Of a stretch of DNA of 64,000 nt, positions 48,503-60,824 are shown piece by piece. The notes beneath the pieces were generated by a model, which was not told where the DNA came from, ran no database searches, and saw only the letters and a program-made list of their open reading frames with translations. The number at the start of each line of letters is the position of its first letter. Positions within the stretch are counted from its first letter, which is position 1. Source of the DNA: Gnetum montanum. Lineage: Eukaryota; Streptophyta; Gnetopsida; Gnetales; Gnetaceae. A program made the position numbers and the translations under genes. The stretch covers positions 567,053 to 631,052 of the forward strand of contig MNCI01004926.1 of NCBI GenBank assembly GCA_015680685.1, written 5' to 3'.

Positions 48503-50960
48503 ATGTCTTCTTCTCACAAGAATGATTCTTCACCAAAGTTTGATGGAGCAAATCAATAGGTGCCTAAACAATATAGAGTGGTATATGCTCATCCTAATGA
48601 GTACGTACCTAATTTCACCTTCATCCTACACCAGGATGAACTGCTGCAGTGGTGAGACATGGAGGGCAACATTGTGTTGTTGCCCGATCAACCGATTTCT
48701 ACAATGCTCCAACAAACTCTTATGTGGTTGGGCATTTAAGAACTTCATGCTGAATATGTTGTGTAGGTTAGTGATGCCAAGGATTATAATCCCACTGATG
48801 CACAATGTCTAAGGGATCGATAGCTAGAGTAGTGTTATGAATCTATAAAAGAGAAGTGGCCAAATTATTTTCCATTCTTGATGAACCAAAGAGATGGTGG
48901 AGAACCCTTCTCTAGGGGCTTTCCATTCAAAAAGACTCCTCTCTTTGACTTCACTGAAGGAGTTCAAAACTAGAACTTTTACTCCATGATCCATAATCCT
49001 AATTTTGGCAAGAACAAATCCCATGAAAAAGAGGGATCCGAGGAGGACAATCATGGTAGGGATGTAGGCAAGAAGCATGATCATGATAGTGGCCATGAAC
49101 ATCAAAGAGGTGGCTAGCAAGCACTATGATGGTGCTAGTTCTACTTATTTTTCACCTTTGTCATCATGTTCTTTGTCTTCTAGCTTTAAATGCAATTGTA
49201 GGGGGCATGATCATGATGGAGTTAACAGACAAGACTAAGATGATCGTAGGGATCATCAGGTAAGTCAAGAACCGGGGTGCAAGCATTCAAGAGAGGTCCA
49301 TTACCATGAATGAAGGAGTAGAAGAGGGAATTATAGGCACTAGAATCATGGCCTTGATGAGCCTTTTCTCCCTACCCAAAGCATGCTAAACATTGTAGAG
49401 GAGATGAAAAATCCTACAAGGCATGTAAAGGATAGTCGGATCAAGCAAGTAGACATGAAAAATATCCCTAGGTTTGAAGGGAGATATAACTTAGATCCAT
49501 AGAATCATCTTTAGGCTATTCATGATGCTTGTGCCTTGAAAAATATAGAAAATGGCTAGCAAAAGCTTAAGTTTTTCCAAGACACTCATCAAAGAATCAG
49601 AAAGTTAGTACCGGTCTTAGAATTGGAATTCATTAGATGGTAAAGTACAATGCTTGAACTGTTCAATGACAAATATCAAATGTACTCTAGAGTGTCCAAC
49701 TTGAGGAGGCAAATCCAAGGATAGAAACAAGGGACACATGAACCCTTGGATGCCAACATGGATCAATATTATTCTCTATTACACAGATGTCCTAGCTATG
49801 GTTATTCTCAACAAGAGCAACTTCACCATATCATAGATGGACTTTGATTAGAAATGAGGAGAACTCTTGGAGTCTATGCCCAAGGGCAATTATCAAAACT
49901 AAGAGCCCATTAGATCCAATGGTTGATCAGGTAGGTAGCAAAAAAAGAAGGAGAGTTAAGGAAACATGAAAGTGTAGAAGAATACAATCACAATCCTTCC
50001 ATTCACAAGAGGAACATCCAATTTTATGATAGTGAGGAGGAATCATCACTTGATGATGTGGTGAACTAGAAAACCTTGTTGATTCAAAAATTTACCTATA
50101 AAATTTTGGCTAAGGTAGATTAGTTATGGGACTCTATGGATAGTAGATTTCAAGCTATCCTAAAAATTACTGAAGAGTACAAAGAACAAAATAGTGATCA
50201 TGACCACAGAAGGAAAAAGGAAGTTGAACATGCTAATCAAAGGGGTAGAGGCAAAATTGTTGTAGTAGAGGAAGTTGTAGAAATTGGATCAAATGATGAT
50301 AATGGGTGTGATATTTGCCAATATGAACATCCTAAGGGATGTTGCCCCATTGTGTCACATTTACAGGAGTCTAGGATGTATGCTCTAAATCCACGACTGG
50401 CAAAAAGGCAAGCACCTAGAAGGTTGTCCTATCCTCAAGGCAATCCTAGGTAGTTCCATCAACAACAATAATATTATTCAAGTGGAACTCCATTGTAATC
50501 ATATGAGAAATATTAATAGTGGCATCACCATAGTCATGGGCACTGACACCACCAACGTAGTAATACCCTTATAGATAACAAGTTCCATATGGATATCACG
50601 TTCAACAACCCTTGTCTCCACATTACTCTTTTAGTCACATTTCTCCTTTCCAACATTACTACTACTCTCTCTAATACTATCAAACTCATTCTTCACATTC
50701 AAGTAGGGATACCACTTTTTATCCTTATCCTCTTCCTATTCCTACACCTATTCCTCCACCCTTAACATAGCTACCTTATGCTCCAACTATGTAGGGTGAA
50801 CTTCCAACCCAACTATAGCAATGCAATGCTTCTAGGGTTGTCAACCTATAACTAGTTCATCAATTGAGTGGTTTGGATACTGAATTAGAAAAGACCTTTT
50901 TTTTTGACCCAACAACCCACTTACACCTTCACATAGACATGTGGTTGGCAACCCTGCTTC
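48503..50960 (+). pseudogene. gag: gag of element E, broken
   Basis: ATG at 48503 gives MSSSHKNDSSPKF. The N-terminal block is VVYAHPNEYVPNFTF and LHQDELLQW, then TGA where relatives have a Gln, His or Ile codon. A stop after NQ (about 48558) replaces a Gln seen in B. The basic linker is around 49000-49300 and the Gag core around 49430-49920. The Cys/His block GCDICQYEHPKGCCPI (50307-50354) is complete: C-x2-C-x3-H-x3-C-C. HLQESRMYALNP follows. A Pro-rich stretch leads into protease. Confidence 0.82.
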
Positions 50961-53900
50961 TCCATCTTCCTCTACATCTAATCTCTTCAAGTTCCCTTCA
51001 AACCAAATGCTACCTAGAATCTATACTATTATGCTCACTCATGCCATATTTGATTGGATCAGGGTTGGTAACCTTCTAAAGAAATTAGCTAATCCTAAGA
51101 GTCCTCTTATTTATTTACATATTTCTAGGAATGAATCATGTAAGGCTCTTATTGATTCAGGTTCTAGTGTCAACTTGAATTCTCATGAGATTTATACTAC
51201 CTGGAACCTATTGCCTCTTAAGAAGAGTAATATCATATTGGAATTGGTAGACCAGTTCATTATTGTTTCATTGGAAATAGTAGAAGATATTATGACCACT
51301 ATCTATGGGTGATCTTATCCTATCGATTTCCTAGTAATCAAGGTTGAGAACTACAAAGGGGACTTCCCGATCATCATGGGAAGGACATGACTAAGCATTG
51401 TTGATCCAAGTATGAGCATTAAAGCTCTTTCCCTAGAAATATCTAAGGAAAATGCATTTGGGAAGATCGAGAAGAAGCAAGTTCCATGCATCGTGTACAA
51501 TGATATAGGGTGTAATTATGTGTAGAAACTTTGGTCTATGAAACAAGCATATATTTCTACATGTAGGCAGTGTGCACCTAAAGCAGATATTCAAAGGTGT
51601 CTATATGCAACATCCATGAAACAAGAGGATAACTAGTGGTTAACTATTGAAAGCAGCATACTTTACATAGAACTTACTAAAAGCCTGACATGTGCTTATG
51701 TTGCAGGCATAGATGAACTAAAGTAAGTTCATCACAAACTCTTCAATAATGCAAATGATGATAGCTATTGAGGGGAGTTGGAAATTCCTAAAAATTTTAA
51801 GTAAGAGTGCCTTAAGTTAAAAACTCTACTTATTGGCATGGAATATGCATTTTTAAAAAATGAAAGCCAGTAATAATGAATCCAAATCTTACTTCAAAAC
51901 ACAAATAGATGCTATTAAAGATGGTTGACAAATGGTTAATATCCTTTGCTTGGTCATATCCTAAACTCATAAGGATTGACTCTAGGATATGTTAGTATCA
52001 TATCTACACTAACCTAACCATGAAGCCAAAGAGGCAAGCATAGAGACAATTGAATCCTAAATTGAAGTAGATCGTTAAAGAGGAAATCAAACAACTGATC
52101 AAGGTAGGGTTTATCTATCCCATTGCAAATAGTGAGTGGGTTAGTCCACTCGTGATTGTGCCAAAGAAAAGTTGCAAGTGTTGGGTCTGCATTGATTTTT
52201 GGCTATTAAATAGGGCAAAATTCAAAGATCATTTTCCATTACCATTCATTGATCAAGTGTTGGATAACATATATGGGCATTGCTATTACAATTTTCTAGA
52301 TGGTTATAGTGGCTATAACCAAATCCAAATCGTGCTAGAGGACTAGGCCAAAACAACATTCATGAGTCCCTGGGGGACCTTTGCATATCACAAGATGCCT
52401 TTTGGTCTGTGTAATGCCCCTACTACATTCCAACAATTGGTTGTAATTATTTTTTAGTAGCAGGGTGGTATTCTTCATGGATAACTTCTCCACCTAAGGA
52501 GCTACATTTAAGAAAGCCTTGGACTACCTTGAGCAAGTATTAAAAAGATGTGTGGAAAAAAACTTATAGATCAATTGGAAAAAGAGCCATCTTATAGTCT
52601 AAGTAGGCATTGTATTGGGGCACAGAATATTACAAGCAAGGATTGAGGTTAATTCCAAAAAAATAAGTATCATCTAAGGAATTACCTGCCAACTAAAAAC
52701 TGTAAAAGATGTCTAGTCATTCCTTGGACACATTGGATACTACTAATGATTCATAGAAAATTTCTCTAAGATCACAAAATCATTGGTTGAGGTAATAAAG
52801 AAAGATGCTCCATTTGTTTGGATTGAGAAATGTGAAAAACCATTCCAATGGCTAAAGGAGAAACTCATAGAAACTCTAATTCTATAGGCACTTGACTACT
52901 CTAAACCATTTAACATTATGATGGATGCATCAAACTATGCCTTGGGGGTTGTGCTTACATAGTTGGACAATAAGAAACATCCATATTACATTGACATTGC
53001 ATGCTAAAGCATTGTGGATGCACAACTAAACTACACCACCACAGAAAAAGAATTGATGGCAATGGTGTTTACTCTAAAGAAGTTCAGGCACTATGTTCTT
53101 GGCTATAAAGCATTTGTGCACATTGACCAAAGTGCGATTTGCTTCTTGATGAACAAGCCAATGGATAGTCCCCGTGTCATATAGTGGTTGGTGATCTTAC
53201 AAGAATTTGATCTTATGATGGTAGATCAAATGGGAACTAAGAATGTGGTCGTTGACCACTTGCCTCAGTTGTGAAGGGACAATAAAGACGAGAAATGTCC
53301 ACTATTTGATTTGTTTCTTGATGAACTCCTCTTTGCTAGGATTATAACTAAACAATTTCCCATTGAGCCTAAATGGTACAATGGCATTCTCACCTATCTT
53401 TTCACTCAAGAAATGACACAAGGGTTGGACCACTAGAAGAAAAAATAGTTTCTTCACCAAGTGAAATGCTTCATGAAGATCAATGGACACCTTTACAAGG
53501 TGTGAGCCAATGGCCTAGTTCATTGGTGTGTCACTAATGCTAATCAACTATGTGTTCTCCAGGATGCTCATGAGGGTTCTCGTGGGATCCACTAAGTTGG
53601 AAGATGCATGACCATTAAAATATTGATGGTAGGGTATTATTGGCCAATAATTTTTAGGGATGCTCATCAATTTTTTCACTCTTGGAAATGCTGCCAATGA
53701 GATGGTGGAATGACTACTAGAATGGAGGACCCTCAATAGTGGATTCAATCACTGGAATCCTTTGACATATGGGGCATTAAATTCATGGCTCTCATCATGC
53801 TTATGTCAAATGGAAAGGTGTACATATAGTTTTTGTTGACTATTGTATTGAAATGGGTAGAAGTAGTAGCCATGATTGATTGTACATCTTTTATTGTTGC

Positions 53901-54665
53901 TCAGTTTGTATAATAGAATCTTGTAAATAGGTTTGGTATGCCACGTGCATTAATTTCTGAAATGGAATCCACTCTACAGGCACTACCTTTCAAAAGCTTA
54001 TGCAACACTTGGGTGTTGAACATAAACTAACAACAACCTACCACCCCTAAGTCAATGGTTAAGCTAAGGTTACAAATAGGAAGATCACAAAGATCCTAAT
54101 GAGAAATGTTAGCAAATATAGGAGAGACTAGAGCACAAAACTCAACAATGCTCTTTGGGCCTACTACTCAACATGGAAACTCCCTATAGGCTATTCTTCC
54201 TATGAGCTAGTGTATGGAAAATTAACAATAGTTCCTAATCAATTCAAGCTCCATACACTTTCAATAGCTTATGATCTTGACCTTGACTTAAGTCTAGCAC
54301 AAAAAAAAAAAATAATAATAATTGATGAATCTCAACATGCTAGACAAAAACTGATTGGTGACCTTGTCATCTAACGAGTTACATAAGGAATTCAACAAAA
54401 AGTGCCATGACCTTACAATTAGGAAAGTCAAATTTCAACCAGGAGATAAGGTTCTGTAGTGCAACTCCACACATGTACCTCAACAAACTAAGTTTCAGAC
54501 TTTGTGGGAAGGACCTTATATCATTTACGAAACTTTCCCTTTTGGGGTCATGTTGATCTACAAACCTAAGAGCCTAGACAAGAAGCAACTGGTCAACACA
54601 CAATAAGTCAAACTGTTTCATGAGCCTAAGCAAGCTAGTGTAGCTAACACCTTGTCAAATGGATA
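50960..54665 (+). pseudogene. pol: pol of element E: protease, RT, RNase H, integrase; broken
   Basis: Protease has an intact D-S-G in KALIDSGSSVNL (Asp codon 51154-51156), then FPIIMGRT. RT (about 51930-52760): SEWVSPLVIVPKKSCK, DHFPLPFIDQVLD, FLDGYSGYNQIQ, MPFGLCNAPTTFQ, then FFMDN (52471-52485) where FMDD is expected, so the last catalytic Asp is Asn. RNase H (52900-53270): LNYTTTEKELMAMVFTLKKF and DHLPQL. Integrase: FRDAHQFFHSWKCC, GIKFMAL for GIDFMGP, LISEMEST for the SDNGT region, and LWEGPYIIYETFPFGVMLIY near the end. The stop is at 54663-54665. There are many in-frame TAG/TAA stops. Confidence 0.88.
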
Positions 54666-56351
54666 ACCACACTCAATCTTTCAAATNGTGCCTTATTGCC
54701 AAATGGGTATAGTGTAGTTTGTTTGATGTGAGCATGTGCTATCTGGTTATTTGATTATTGGTGTTTAGATTCTAGCTTTGAATTTTGTTATTGATAACTT
54801 GGACATGGTTTCTTTTTCATGAAATAGGTAGTGAGCCCATGACATCCATCCATCCACAAACTCTATGATTTTCTTTGTTTTGGAAGTATGAGGTCCCTTT
54901 TCCATTAATCAAACTTTAATGAACTTGTGACCTTGGTAGTTTTCAGACTTGGAAAGGATTCAAAGGTTTGAACAAGGTGTGAATTCAAGGGGAATTGGTA
55001 CTCTTTGTGCATTTTTGCTTACACATGTGTGTTTTCATGGATTTCTTACCATTCCATGTTGACCAATGATAGGAAGTTGAATAAGTCTTTGCATGTTGTG
55101 GTTCAAATTTCAACAAAAGAATGATGGGAATTCAAAGAATACCTCTTAGAAAAAATAAATAGACTACAAGTACTGGTTATGCGACTAGAAAGACATGTTA
55201 CCCATGCTTGAAGGTTTCCTCTAACTAAGGTCCTTTCTTACTTCCTACTTCTCTTTTCTTCTTAAATAAGGAATGATGATTATTCTGTGGGAGCTCTTTT
55301 GTGTCTCAAGGGGATGGACTGGTCTTACAATGGTGATACAAAGTCATTGAATATGGTTGATTTTGGTCTAGAATAAGGATAGATTTTATCATGTCATTTA
55401 ACCACAAAATTCACAAGTGACTACATGTGACCTTAATCGGGAACTCCATTCCACTTTCTCTCTCATCCATCTATGCTTTCCATGCCTCACCTCACTATTG
55501 ATGTCTTGGTTTTATGTGTCAACATTCTTAGGTAGTTTCTTTCAAGTTTTCATACTTAACTTTCTATAACCATTAATCATCCATGGAGCCCATAGACTCC
55601 TTGGTTTGAGGATATGCAAGGGCAGTAAAGGGCATGTGCCTACTTTGGGGAGGACCCACTTGTATACCCTTTGGTTAGCTTAGTTAAGTTATTTATGCTT
55701 AGACATTCTCACAATCAAATCCTTTTGCATAGCCCATCAATGACATCCAATTGTGTGCATCTTCGTAATGTTTTTTAGTGAAATTCTTATTTTACTATTG
55801 TGAATTCTTTAACTTGCTTCAAGAATTTCATTGCATTTGGACTTTTCAAGATTTAATAATGGACCACTTATCCATTTCACCTTATTTTCAGTCTTATTAC
55901 TAACACTATTAAAGAAATCAATCTACCATAATCACAACCTAGCCAAGTGTAACTTCCAATGAGACAAGGTACCTAATAGCTATACATTACACACTAATCC
56001 ATGATTTTGTTATGATTGTAGTGGGAAGCATGGATTGGAAGTGGGATTCTCTTCACCAAGGAAGAAGTAGCAGCAACATGTGATGAGGATCCTTCATGAT
56101 CATTGAATATTCTTCCTTGCTCTTCATCTGCCATAGTAGTTGGATGTCAATTTTGTCTAGGGTATTTAATTCTATTATCATAAACATTCAATTTTGTAAA
56201 AGATTGTAGATATGTAAACTTAGAGTATGTTTGTTCCATCTGAGTTAGTTGGCATGTCTATTAATAATCCCATACCTTCCCAATATTTTATAAGGGACTT
56301 GTTTCTCCTTTTGTTCACTCAAAGACAAGTTTTCATTCAATCGTGGGCATA
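54666..56351 (+). other. 3' noncoding region of element E, with an N at 54687
   Basis: It matches the B region base for base in long blocks: sequence before the N aligns to B near 20865 and sequence after it to B near 20570 (GTGC-TATTGCCAA). The 290 bp between, including the T-rich tract and a PPT-like motif, are absent here. The conserved motif AGACATGTTACCCATGC is at about 55190-55208 and the GGGGAGGACCCACT block near 55656. A degraded PPT, TCAATCGTGGGCATA, ends at 56351. Confidence 0.75.
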
Positions 56352-57206
56352 TGATGAACCATATTTTACCTAGCTCTGATATTGGATACTTGATATTGGG
56401 GCCTAAGAAGCAATCTCATATATTTGATATCATGGGATGTGTGCTGGCCTATAAATATGGCACTTGGGCACATGGTTTTCATAAGTTTTTGTCATAGCAT
56501 AGTAGAGCTCTTGAAGTTTCTTTTCCCTAGAGTTATAATATTTCCCAAATTACCTGCTGAAGGAGTCGTTGATTGTATGGATCTTTATATGAGCATTGTT
56601 GTACCTGAGCATGGTAGTGTGTGTGGCAATAAAGAAAAGCTTTCTAATCAAATCTTGTAGCAACTTGGCTAGCTTAAATATTTTATTCATGCATTTAATG
56701 TTTTATAAAATTTCATTTAATACTACCAAGTAATTAAGATAAAGTAAGCTAGCCAAATTAAATAGTAGTTAATTAAGCACATAAGTATGATCGTTTCAGG
56801 CATGCATATGACACTTGGTAATCTTAGCAACGGTTAACATTTGGTAACCCAATAGCATTATATGTGTTTAGGATGTGCATGGAAAGTGGGACTAGATACT
56901 TATGTTAGGATATTTAGCTATTACTTAGCAATTATATTAGTTAGATTGATTTATAAATTGAGTTTCAACCTGTAGTTAATCATAGATGAATAAAATATAA
57001 AATAATAAAAATCATATGCCTCAATTACACTTAACCATACAATTAAGATCCATAGGTATAGTTGAGAAGACAATGATCATCACAATTAGATTTCACGTCC
57101 TGGAACCAATGTACGTGAGAACTCAAGGTCTATGAAATTCAATAGGATTACACATGAACACTTGTGATTTGTATGGTTGGGTGTAGGGGTACTTTTCCAC
57201 TTATCA
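56352..57206 (+). repeat. 3' LTR of element E (855 bp)
   Basis: It starts TGATGAACCATATTTTACC and ends CCACTTATCA. TATAAATA is at 56450-56457; U3 has GATATT and GATATC motifs between about 56376 and 56432. CCAAG follows. Confidence 0.9.
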
Positions 57207-57211
57207 CCAAG

Positions 57212-57711
57212 TGAATCCACTACTGAGCAAATCAAGTGAATTCACTACTAGGTTACCAAACAATTATACTTCATGTTCAAAACTAGTCATACTTATATAG
57301 CCTTACTAAGATACATTAGAAAAATAAAGTACTTGGAAAATGTAAATGACTTAAGTAAAGTAAACATGCTAAAAGGTAAAATTAAACTAAGTAAGATGCT
57401 ACAATGGTGGAAAATAATCTTGATCTTTATTTCTAGTCATGAATTGTGCCTAAGAAAAATTCACTCAAACAAAGATTCCATAAAACTATTTAATATCACA
57501 TTGCAAGCACTCACTCTATCATTAAGTCTAAATCATGAAAATAAACTACAAGAATTCAGTTAAGTGGTGGCAAAAGTTTATTATTTTGACATGATAATGG
57601 CTTGATATTTATAGGCATGATCATTATCAACTTGTGACATCCTATCCCTGGATGTCATGACAAACGTCAAATATATGATATATTAGACATTATGCATACA
57701 AATAAAATATA
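57212..57711 (-). repeat. 5' LTR of element D, right part
   Basis: It resumes with TGAATCCACTACTGAGC, as in D's other LTR at about 29562. On the minus strand it holds a TATAAATA box at 57614-57607 and, beyond it, GACATC, GATGTC and GATATA motifs in U3. The outer end is not fixed: 57711 is estimated from the LTR length of relatives, and CA candidates lie at 57700 and 57720. Confidence 0.6.
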
Positions 57712-57729
57712 CCAAATGCAAAATATATG

Positions 57730-58207
57730 TGATATTCGACATTATGTATAAAGGAAATAATAGAAAAAATGCTGAAAGAGAAAGAAAAGAATGCTTTATG
57801 AATATGGAATAGCATATCCGGATTGTGCTTTGAGAGTGTTCCTTGGGATTTTCTTTCTTTGGAATCTATCCCTTAGAGGCAATCCAACACTACCACCATG
57901 GTTAGGCCTATAACTCAACTAGAAGGGATGGCCAATCCACTTCCTATCTTGCTTGACTCGGCTCCTGTGACTTGCCTATATCGACTTTGCCACTTCATGC
58001 TAGCATGACCTCTAATCCTAGGTATAAATACCTTCGATCGAACCCCCAAAGGTTGCCTCAAGAGATACATCCATTGTTACAACATGTCCTTTTAGGTCTT
58101 AATCACAACTACCCTTTCAAGTTTTGTTAAGATGACAATAATACTTATTATGAAGAGACACCATGTTCATTAGGCAACAACATCATTTGGGAATGGGGAT
58201 GTGACAA
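57730..58207 (-). repeat. possible 3' LTR fragment of another LTR element
   Basis: On the minus strand CCTAAGGAGGGTAGAT is followed by TGTCACATCCCCATTCCC, which looks like a polypurine tract abutting an LTR start. A TATA-like TATTTATACC lies at about 58025-58035. The other end, any TSD and internal domains were not found, so this is only a candidate. Confidence 0.3.
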
Positions 58208-58649
58208 TCTACCCTCCTTAGGTTTTGTTTATCCTTGAACAAGTCCATGTTCTCTATCCTTTTCTAGCTCTAATGCTTTCTTTCATGATTCTATGCTCCA
58301 ATAATTTGATTTCTTCTTTTAACTTGAAGTTGTTTCTTGGTTATTCTATGAAAAAAATATATATATGAGAAAAATATATGAAAAATTAAATATTACTTTG
58401 TTGATACTTACTTGAAAATGATAAAAGATGAATTAAAGATTTATCAACCACCAATCACTAGTCCTAACCAAGATCACACAAAGTGCAACTTGATCTAGTT
58501 ACCCAAGTGGAGGCAGGGTAAATTCTTTATCCCCAATTTTTATTATCATAAATATTTTAATTGTCTAATTGAAATATAAATTGAATAATAAATAAAATAA
58601 TAAGATCATCAAATAAAAGTAAGAGTGAGATACTTCTCGAGCTTGACCA

Positions 58650-59770
58650 ACCTTATGAACAGATGGGAGTAATTGTAATTCTACCATAAGTGGTATGTAA
58701 TCAGATGGTCTTGTTCAAGATGGCAAGGCTTGATCTTGATTCTTCTCAACTTCTTTAGAAATTAATTCTAGTAACTTGATAACTTGAAAGAATTGGGCAT
58801 CATGTCGAATATGATCCAAAGTCTCAATGAAGAATGTTGTTGACCGATCTTCATTAATCATAGCAGAGTAATTGGTAAACTGTGGTTCTTGATTAGTGCT
58901 ATCTATCAACATCATCTATGCTTGAATTCTAGAATCTGATTTATCGACTGAAGATTCAAAATAAGTAGAATATGCACTAGCTAATGGAATTTCACGCTGA
59001 ATTGATGAAAACATCTTTTTCAAGTTAGGTTCATCCTTCAAAACATGTCTTTACATATCCATATTTTAAGATTGATAAACGCTACTTCTAACTTTTTCAT
59101 TGAAGTCTCCAAAAAGAATAAATGGAACTAGATTAGTATAACTTAGTAATAACTTATTCTTCAAACTTTCTTCTATTTGCTTAATCAAGTATGCTTCTTG
59201 ACATAGTCTGACATCAGAACATGTTGGTTTGGCCATTAAATGTGTGTTAACCACACATACATATCTTCTGAATAGTTGAATGTTTAGAATTACTATCAAG
59301 GCTATGTGATTTTTCCAAAATCTTAATTGTTCTTTCTTTCCCATTACTTAAATTTCTAGAATTTAAAAAATCATATTTTGTAAACTTCATTCAAATCTTT
59401 ATACTAATTCAAATATAACTTCTTTATAAAAGATTGCACAAGCACCCATCTTGTGATTTCTGCAATATGCTAATTTGTATGGCTCAAAAAAAGAACTTCC
59501 ACAAGAACCTTTTTGCTTATAGATACCTTTGTATCCTATCTTTTCCAAGTCTAGTTGGAATTGGTATGAAAATTCCCATGGCAAGACTTCTTGTAAGCAC
59601 AAAACATCAGCATTCAAATCTTTTAACTTTGCTAAGATGCATGGATATCAATATTCATGTCAATCTAAGGCCCATGAGGGACATAGTGGATGTTGTTTCT
59701 CACTCACTAGTGATCTTGCAAGCATGTTGTATGTTGCAACTTTCATTCTTATTTTTGGATTCTTTTTTGA
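58650..59770 (-). pseudogene. intronless broken copy of a CCR4-type deadenylase gene (EEP nuclease family)
   Basis: Blocks occur in the order of plant CCR4 homologues (mRNA poly(A) shortening). KVATYNMLARSL starts near 59769, then PLCPSWALD-stop and, with a shift, LNADVLCLQEV (Mg-binding Glu, about 59600-59585). Next come NHIALIVIL, CVVNTHLMAKP, FILFGDFN (59119-59099), EPQFTNYSA and IETLDHIRH, LLELISKEVEKNQDQALPS-stop, and SDYIPLMVEL near 58680, where SDHIPL is usual: the catalytic His is Tyr. Stops and frameshifts occur throughout and no introns separate the blocks. This suggests a processed pseudogene, though no poly(A) tail or TSD was found. Confidence 0.8.
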
Positions 59771-59774
59771 ATCA

Positions 59775-60820
59775 TTTCTCTTCATGAGTATCATACTCGT
59801 TGAAACAAGATTTTGAGTCTCCACGTTGTTTTACCCCTTTTTTTTATTGTAGGATGGACTAATATACCCTTTTCTTGATGGTTGAAGATTATTCTATTCC
59901 TTCAACTAATTCTCCAAAAAATACATCAATTGATCTTTAACTAATACCTCGACTAATTCATTAACTAATAATCAACTGATACTGATACAACAATTGATTC
60001 TTCAACTAATCTAATTTTATAATTACATTATCTAATTTTAATAATATTTAATGACATCATACAATTTTAGTAATACATTATATTATCTAATTCTTAATGA
60101 CCTTTCTACCCCTCTTAAGAACACTAACTTTGATAGTGTAATTATTAACATGCCATAGTGATCTTAAGACTATCTGTAAGGGTTATGCACTAAATCTTAA
60201 AGCTGAAAAGGTTGAATTTATGATATCAGCAAATTATTAGGTGCCTAGATGATAAATTTAACCTCATCTTTGAGTTTAGAAGGGTGAAAAATGTTGGAAA
60301 TGACTATTCATATGTTGAAAATGGACATCGTATGCTTGAGTGATGCCAAAATTAAATTTTTGAGGATCTTGAGGCTCTATATCGAGCAAGGAGTAAAAAC
60401 TAATTTTTGGGGTTCCTTGGGATGGATCTTACTTCACCATTATGTTCAAAAGGTTGAAAAATAAAGGAAATAATTGTTTGTTTACCAAAAAAGGCTTTTG
60501 AAATCAAAAGTTATGGCTTTTGGAGTCTAGGAACTTTGGCATGAAAAACGAGACTTCCCAAGAGGTCACCCATCCTAGTTCTACTCCAGAACTAGCATAC
60601 TTAATGATGAAGTTTTTATCTCTGTTGTTACCAAGGTGCCAATTTTGTATTTTTGAAAATATTTGTATGAATTCTTTATTTAAATTGACAATTATTGATG
60701 AAATTTTTTTAATTTTTTCGTTAGCTGACAGGATTTTCAAAATTCTTGTTAATTGTTAGGAAACTCAAATTTTCCATTTGCTAATAGAAATTTTCACTGC
60801 GCACATGATGGTCATTTCAG
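59775..60820. other. AT-rich stretch without recognised features
   Basis: It contains short repeated phrases near 59930-60080 (CAACTAATTC, ATTATCTAATTTTAA) but no gene or repeat family I can name. Frames at 60504-60759 exist on both strands over the same bases and have no motif. Confidence 0.4.
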
Positions 60821-60824
60821 GGTT

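Larger units (their letters stand above)
47470..57206 (+). mobile_element. Ty3/gypsy element E, full length, TSD CCAAG, nested in the D LTR
   Basis: LTRs 47470-48338 and 56352-57206 flank gag-pol on the plus strand. CCAAG is exact at 47465-47469 and 57207-57211. Removing E rejoins the D LTR at GATTACCAAGTGAATCCACT, as in D's other LTR near 29555. The element is 9737 bp as given, but the N at 54687 hides a missing stretch. LTR divergence by eye is comparable to that of element B, so E is also old. Confidence 0.92.
29174..57711 (-). mobile_element. old Ty3-type element D, split by elements C and E
   Basis: D's own sequence is 29174-32680, 42593-47109, 47110-47469 and 57207 to about 57711. Its 5' LTR is cut by element E at 47469/57207 and its interior by element C at 32680/42593. 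Removing C and E with one copy of each TSD rejoins continuous D sequence. On the minus strand it carries gag and protease, then 3' noncoding-like sequence and an extra ORF, but no RT, RNase H or integrase. The outer right end is estimated from the LTR length of relatives (about 870 bp); no TSD was found. Confidence 0.72.

Noticed and set aside
59434-59816. Plus-strand frames of 95-117 codons
   Set aside because: They are antisense shadows of the CCR4-like pseudogene, whose minus-strand motifs (LCLQEV, GDFN) are clear.
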